Positions 57,469 through 59,972 of a stretch of DNA of 59,972 nt are shown here, one piece after another. How positions within the stretch are numbered: position 1 is the first letter of the stretch; every line of letters starts with the position of its first letter. This DNA comes from Clostridiales bacterium UBA4039 (lineage in GTDB: Bacteria; Bacillota; Clostridia; Lachnospirales; Vallitaleaceae). The stretch is taken from NCBI GenBank assembly GCA_002382805.1, contig DGAD01000039.1:1-59972 (forward strand), given 5' to 3'. A program made the translations under genes and the position numbers. The notes under the pieces were generated by a model. It did no database searches. It was not told the DNA's origin and worked only from the letters and a program-made list of their open reading frames with translations.

Positions 57469-59847
57469 CTATTCTTTGTCAAAATAGGGCTGAAGAAAAT
57501 AACTAATCGCTAAAAGCGCACTACCGAAAACCATGGAAGTAATCACTTTCCAATAGACTTCTACCGAAGCCAAATCAATCAAAACAAGTCGTCCTGCCAC
57601 AAAGACAACAAGTCCTAATGCCACATATGAAAAACGTTGATTGCGCTTTAATATTCCATAGACAAGTCCTCCCACACCCATGGCTGCCCAAAATAGCGTC
57701 ACTAACCCCGTCGCTACTTCACGGAATGCGCCATAAGTATATAGGTAAAATACCGCCGTTAAAATCAAATAGTTGACAATAGTTTTTTTGGATATATGGT
57801 AAAGGTGCCAGATAAAGACAGCTAGTAAAATGATCTCAACTATGAAATGCGTCCACCTAAATTCATACCAAAACAGTTGGTCAATAAGTCCAAATCCATA
57901 CATTAAAAAGAAAATTCCACGATAAACATTCGTACTGATATCTTTTTTCTTAGTCACATGGTTTATAGCCAACTCCATGAGTGCAAGCAAAAGTCCTGCC
58001 GCTAATAGACCAAACATGTATTCTTGAGTTATCTCATGTACATCATAATATGCACTCCATAATAAAATCATCGAGCCTAGAATCTGATAGAGCAACCCTT
58101 CATTTTGTTGTTGTCGGCGCATATACAAACCGATTGTAAAGATAACGCTGCCTATCACCATGAATGTATATATCCAATGGACTTCTTGAGTAATTATAAC
58201 ATCCCAAGAGATGCCTATTCGAATGAAAAAGAGGATAAACCCATAGGCTGGCAATGTATAGGCAAATAATAACTTATAACGTTGGCTAAAAATCCACAAA
58301 ATAGCTCCTAATAAAAAGGTTAACACTAAAAATCCGAACAAACGGTATCCGTATTGAACTACATGATACGCATAATACCCATTAAAAAGGGTTCCATAGC
58401 CAAAGAAAATCAGACTTCCATAGATTTGCTTTTTCCATGTTCCTTGCCAAAAGAGCAGTCCAATAAATAATAGATAGATAAGGATGGTTGTTCCAATATA
58501 TTCAAAAGTATAGGCAAAATCTTCAAACTGGATAATGCTATTGCCAAGGATAGTTATCCATGCAATTCCACTAACTCCATGTCCGATCCATTGAAAGATG
58601 TTTGCCTTTTGACGGTGATAAAAGTAAAAAAAGACATGTCCCATAAGTAGAAGAATCATCCACTCCACCTGTCCTTCAAAAAATTGAATGATAGCAAAAT
58701 ATGCAAAGACCGCCATCAAAACAAGTGTCGAATTATTGATTAAGTCCTCACCTTTCTTCTTATAATATGCATAGGATCCACTAAAATACCCAATCGCTAT
58801 AACTCCAAAAAGTATCGTCCAGCCTTTTACCGACCACTCAAGAAGATTTTTATTCACAAAAATTGTAAATAGGGGAATAGTTATAATCAAGAGGCTACTT
58901 ATCCAAAGTTCGTCTTGTTTTGTACGTTTTTTAAGAGCCATTAGTATATCTTGTCCATTAAAGACAATATATAGGATAAAAAATAAAATACCCAGCTCAA
59001 ATTTTTGTTCCATAGATAACTGAACCTGTGCAATCACAATAAATATTAGCAGATAGATTCCAACAATGGAAAGCAACTGAAGACTTCGCCACCTTTTATA
59101 GTAAAAAATCATTCCATTCAATAAGGCTAGGGCGATCACATATAGACCAAAACCAAAAAAGCCTATAAACTGGACATCTACCAATAGTGGAATAATCAGA
59201 CTCCCCAAAAGCGCTGTAACTGAAAGAGACAATTTTTGGTGTGTCAGCGAAATAAAAAAAGCGATAAGACTGACAAGAATCAAAAATAAAAACGCCAGTA
59301 AATCATTGAGCATTTGATATGCGCCATAGGCTCCATATACTGTAATATACAGCGTTGCAATTCCTCCGCCATAGACAATTTGGCTAACCACTAGGCGTCC
59401 TTTGTTAAAAGCAATACGTCCAAAAGCAATGAGGCCCCATCCGATGAGTATCCCCAAAACAATGGTGAAAAATTCTGTGATAAATCCTTGGTCATATCCC
59501 CACTTAAATAAAAATCCAATACCTATAAGCACCAATCCGATTCCCATTTTACTTAAAACCGAAGCCATCGACACCTGGATTTTTAGTGGTTTCTCTACCT
59601 TGTCGATTCTTTTTAACCCTTGATACTGACGTTTGGGTTCAGGTGCTTTAACGGTAGGCGATTTAACTGTAGGCGCTACTGGCCTAGGATTTACTGGCGT
59701 AGGATTTACTTGTGCTGGTTTCGTTGCCTCAAGCGTCTTTTTCTGTGTCATCGCATCCAGTTTTTTTTCAAGCCAATGGACTTTGTTTCCTAATATAACA
59801 ACATATATAATCAATCCTATCACTAAAATATATAAAAAAGCTACCAT
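57469..59847 (-). CDS. DUF2339 large polytopic membrane protein
   Basis: 792 residues: an N-terminal membrane helix, a coiled coil (KVHWLEKKLDAMTQKK), a Pro/Val/Lys-rich linker with repeats like VNPTPVNPRPVAPTVKSP, then more than twenty membrane helices. The first block after the linker, SVLSKMGIGLVLIGIGFLFKW, followed by GILIGWGLIAFGRIAF and VVSQIVYGGGIATLYITVYGAYGAY, is the characteristic DUF2339 core. Function of the family is unknown; a cell-envelope role is only a guess. The ATG at 59847 follows GGGGAGTGAAT; an in-frame GTG two codons earlier overlaps the ribosome binding site. Monocistronic upstream of the antiporter operon. Confidence 0.88.
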   Translation of the reverse strand: MVAFLYILVIGLIIYVVILGNKVHWLEKKLDAMTQKKTLEATKPAQVNPTPVNPRPVAPTVKSPTVKAPEPKRQYQGLKRIDKVEKPLKIQVSMASVLSKMGIGLVLIGIGFLFKWGYDQGFITEFFTIVLGILIGWGLIAFGRIAFNKGRLVVSQIVYGGGIATLYITVYGAYGAYQMLNDLLAFLFLILVSLIAFFISLTHQKLSLSVTALLGSLIIPLLVDVQFIGFFGFGLYVIALALLNGMIFYYKRWRSLQLLSIVGIYLLIFIVIAQVQLSMEQKFELGILFFILYIVFNGQDILMALKKRTKQDELWISSLLIITIPLFTIFVNKNLLEWSVKGWTILFGVIAIGYFSGSYAYYKKKGEDLINNSTLVLMAVFAYFAIIQFFEGQVEWMILLLMGHVFFYFYHRQKANIFQWIGHGVSGIAWITILGNSIIQFEDFAYTFEYIGTTILIYLLFIGLLFWQGTWKKQIYGSLIFFGYGTLFNGYYAYHVVQYGYRLFGFLVLTFLLGAILWIFSQRYKLLFAYTLPAYGFILFFIRIGISWDVIITQEVHWIYTFMVIGSVIFTIGLYMRRQQQNEGLLYQILGSMILLWSAYYDVHEITQEYMFGLLAAGLLLALMELAINHVTKKKDISTNVYRGIFFLMYGFGLIDQLFWYEFRWTHFIVEIILLAVFIWHLYHISKKTIVNYLILTAVFYLYTYGAFREVATGLVTLFWAAMGVGGLVYGILKRNQRFSYVALGLVVFVAGRLVLIDLASVEVYWKVITSMVFGSALLAISYFLQPYFDKE

Positions 59848-59972
59848 ATTCACTCCCCTTTTTTTATATTGTTCATTGCTTTTAATCCTAAAAGCATATG
59901 TTTATTGTAACAAAATAATGGTATAATGGCTATAACATTTACATTTACATTTAGGTAATTGCGAAACTCCAA

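Noticed and set aside
59934..59953. Short ACATTT tandem repeat near the window end
   Set aside because: About three six-base units in AT-rich intergenic sequence; no link to any promoter or hairpin could be supported.

Overview
The window is about 60 kb of AT-rich, gene-dense bacterial chromosome with strong GGAGG ribosome binding sites, sigma-A type promoters and many U-tailed hairpin terminators. The gene set points to an anaerobic Clostridia-class Firmicute: DapL aminotransferase route to lysine, type III glutamine synthetase beside a type I enzyme and an ANTAR regulator, CarD, Feo iron uptake with a FeoB-associated Cys-rich peptide, and a thiW-led thiamine operon under a TPP riboswitch. 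Placement below class level (a Lachnospirales- or Vallitalea-like lineage) is a guess. No rRNA, tRNA, CRISPR array, prophage or insertion sequence was seen.

Layout. 1-4.7 kb: chemotaxis receptor without a sensor domain, cystine symporter tcyP, an ECF S component paired with a class V aminotransferase. 4.7-13.9 kb: carbohydrate region with lacZ and a divergent AraC regulator, a TVP38 membrane protein, an MFS transporter with a divergent AraC regulator, a lipid kinase and an orphan solute-binding lipoprotein. 14.1-18.3 kb: xylose operon xylA-xylR(ROK)-xylB. 18.4-23.6 kb: a YigZ protein with a PfkB-like protein that has lost its catalytic motif, then divergent cysK and metB/patB-type sulfur genes. 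23.6-31.1 kb: Acr3 arsenite exporter, then a nitrogen/lysine operon dapF-dapL-glnA-ANTAR-glnN. 31.3-36 kb: class A PBP and argS. 36-39 kb: dtxR-feoA-feoB-Cys-rich peptide. 39-43.7 kb: gnd, a cation/proton antiporter, a PAS-GGDEF-EAL protein. 43.8-48.9 kb: a broken DUF1537 kinase remnant, a racemase-family protein, uvrA, carD, tcdA. 49-55.2 kb: an AraC remnant, GH20 hexosaminidase, and thiW-thiD-thiM/E-thiC behind a TPP riboswitch. 55.2-59.9 kb: a CPA2-type antiporter in an operon with two tandem PII-like proteins, and a large DUF2339 membrane protein.

Most interesting points: (1) the glnN leader holds a hexaloop hairpin with A1/G4, mutually exclusive with a U-tailed terminator, directly downstream of an ANTAR regulator gene, which is the signature of an ANTAR-controlled attenuator; (2) the antiporter plus two PII-like paralogues looks like a ligand-gated ion-transport module; (3) a PfkB-fold protein has the GAGD loop replaced by PVVK, so it is a probable pseudokinase; (4) two gene remnants (DUF1537 kinase, AraC) were found that an ORF caller would miss; (5) terminators are embedded in the coding ends of convergent neighbours; (6) a candidate sulfur-regulon sequence is shared by tcyP and the cysK/metB intergenic region.

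Several genes have an ATG or GTG lying inside or just before the Shine-Dalgarno (for example ATGGAGG). For those I chose the downstream start with correct spacing.
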